Shown here piece after piece: positions 45,090 to 45,659 of a stretch of 45,659 nt of DNA (its first letter is position 1; the number at the start of each line of letters is the position of its first letter). Under the pieces are notes generated by a model that did no database searches, was not told the origin of the DNA, and worked only from the letters and a program-made list of their open reading frames with translations. This stretch comes from Desulfosporosinus sp. Lineage in GTDB: Bacteria > Bacillota > Desulfitobacteriia > Desulfitobacteriales > Desulfitobacteriaceae. Position numbers and translations under genes: made by a program. The stretch spans positions 1,208-46,866 of the forward strand of contig DOPM01000023.1 in assembly GCA_003513495.1 (NCBI GenBank), read 5' to 3'.

Positions 45090-45417
45090 TTACTTTTCTC
45101 GTTTCTTCAGTTCCGTAATTAAATTGTATTTCAATTTGGTCTCTTCAAGCTTTTTACTAATAGCAGCTTTTATTTCTAGACTGTGACAACAGGCTAACTG
45201 CTCACGTAATTCATCGATGTCCTTTAAAAGTTGAACTTCCTCTGGTACAAAACCAGCATTCCTTAAATAAGATGTATCCTGCGCGTATTCCCTCCGGAAG
45301 GCTTGCCCAGTAGTCAAGGTTGATAGGTTTGCCTTGAGAAGGGAGATTTTCGAATTCGCCGTTTCTCATGGCTTCTTGAATTCTATCTTCAACGATTCTT
45401 TCAAGAATGCTAGACAT
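45090..45417 (-). pseudogene. DUF1992 (DnaJ-homologue C28-like) gene split by a one-base frameshift
   Basis: Start ATG 45417 (GGAG nine bases upstream) gives the DUF1992 opening: ERIVEDRIQEAMRNGEFENL, then GKPINLDYWASLPEGIRAGYILFK. The frame then runs off-family as ECWFC. The family continuation (LRNAGFVPEEVQLLKDIDEL) is in another frame from about 45265 to 45090. Removing one base of the CC pair at 45261-45262 restores YILFKNAGFVPEEV, just as the family reads. This is a recent mutation, a sequencing error, or less likely a programmed shift. Convergent with the phosphoesterase gene. Confidence 0.8.
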
Positions 45418-45594
45418 AAGCCTCAACTCCTTACCTATAATATATCTCAATAAATATCGGTATACCATAAGCTTTTAACTACGTGTAAGAGAATGATGGA
45501 TAAAAATAACAGTAGACAAGCTGAGCTAAAAAGTGTATTCTAACAAAGCGCCAAAACGACGCACCTTGACTGAGTAGCTAACCAAAATTAGTAG

Positions 45595-45623
45595 TTGACA
45601 ACGCGAGTTGAAAATGCTAATAT
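45595..45623 (+). promoter_or_regulatory. Consensus sigma-A promoter, probably of an rRNA operon
   Basis: TTGACA, 17-base spacer, TAATAT, near ideal. Just downstream is GGTCTTTGAAAACT (45646-45659), the leader sequence common ahead of 16S rRNA in Firmicutes. The gene itself would lie beyond the window edge. Confidence 0.7.
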
Positions 45624-45659
45624 GTGAATCGGTCTTGAAAATGATGGTCTTTGAAAACT

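Overview
The window reads as chromosomal DNA of an anaerobic, spore-forming, low-to-mid GC Firmicute of the Peptococcaceae / Desulfitobacteriaceae type (Desulfosporosinus- or Desulfitobacterium-like; this is inference from gene content, not a database match). The supporting signs are a full-length pyruvate:ferredoxin oxidoreductase, ferredoxin, rubrerythrin, a small clostridial spore-surface-type protein, a lipoteichoic-acid synthase, strong AGGAGG ribosome sites, frequent GTG/TTG starts and many classical intrinsic terminators.

Layout. Positions 1-5055 hold a remnant of a dispersed palindromic repeat, a FAD plus Fe-S 2-hydroxyacid dehydrogenase, an APC amino-acid permease and a single-LysM protein. 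Positions 5184-18420 are an allantoin/ureide catabolic region. A leftward operon carries two tandem allantoinase paralogues and an NCS1 permease. Facing away from it are allantoate amidohydrolase (allC), a leftward ureidoglycolate lyase (allA), ureidoglycine aminohydrolase (allE), a PucR regulator, a cupin, a gamma-glutamyltransferase-fold hydrolase that lacks the gamma-glutamyl-binding motif, a LysE exporter and an ADP-ribosylglycohydrolase. Together they import allantoin and take it through allantoate, ureidoglycine and ureidoglycolate to glyoxylate plus ammonia; the GGT-like enzyme could belong to an oxamate branch.

Positions 18581-28253 are a redox region. It has a small ferredoxin, about 0.8 kb without genes that contains a previously hidden array of degenerate ~42-bp repeats, and an unusual fusion of a CRP-type sensor domain, a degenerate sigma-54-activator-like AAA domain and a NosR/NapH-like membrane Fe-S module. 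Next come an unrecognised membrane-anchored protein preceded by a 34-bp palindrome, a ferritin-like diiron protein and pyruvate:ferredoxin oxidoreductase. REP-like palindromes flank the fusion protein and its neighbour.

Positions 28312-38664 concern the envelope and drug efflux. A small spore-surface-type protein is followed by a MefA-like MFS pump controlled by what looks like a macrolide-sensing leader peptide (14 codons with an R-L-R motif, very like ErmDL) and a transcription attenuator. Then come an M48 membrane protease, an LtaS-type lipoteichoic acid synthase, and a translationally coupled TetR / membrane-fusion / RND-pump operon. Positions 38845-41953 are a three-gene signalling operon (REC-PAS-GGDEF, PocR-domain histidine kinase, single-domain response regulator). 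The right end has an orphan ParA ATPase with a perfect 20-bp palindrome in front, rubrerythrin, a membrane metallophosphoesterase, and a DUF1992 gene split by a one-base frameshift. The last ~65 bp are a consensus promoter and the start of what looks like an rRNA operon leader.

The strongest candidates for something new are the leader-peptide attenuator (28614-28962), the CRP-AAA-FeS fusion protein with its neighbour (19591-23966), and the ~42-bp repeat array (18871-19300).
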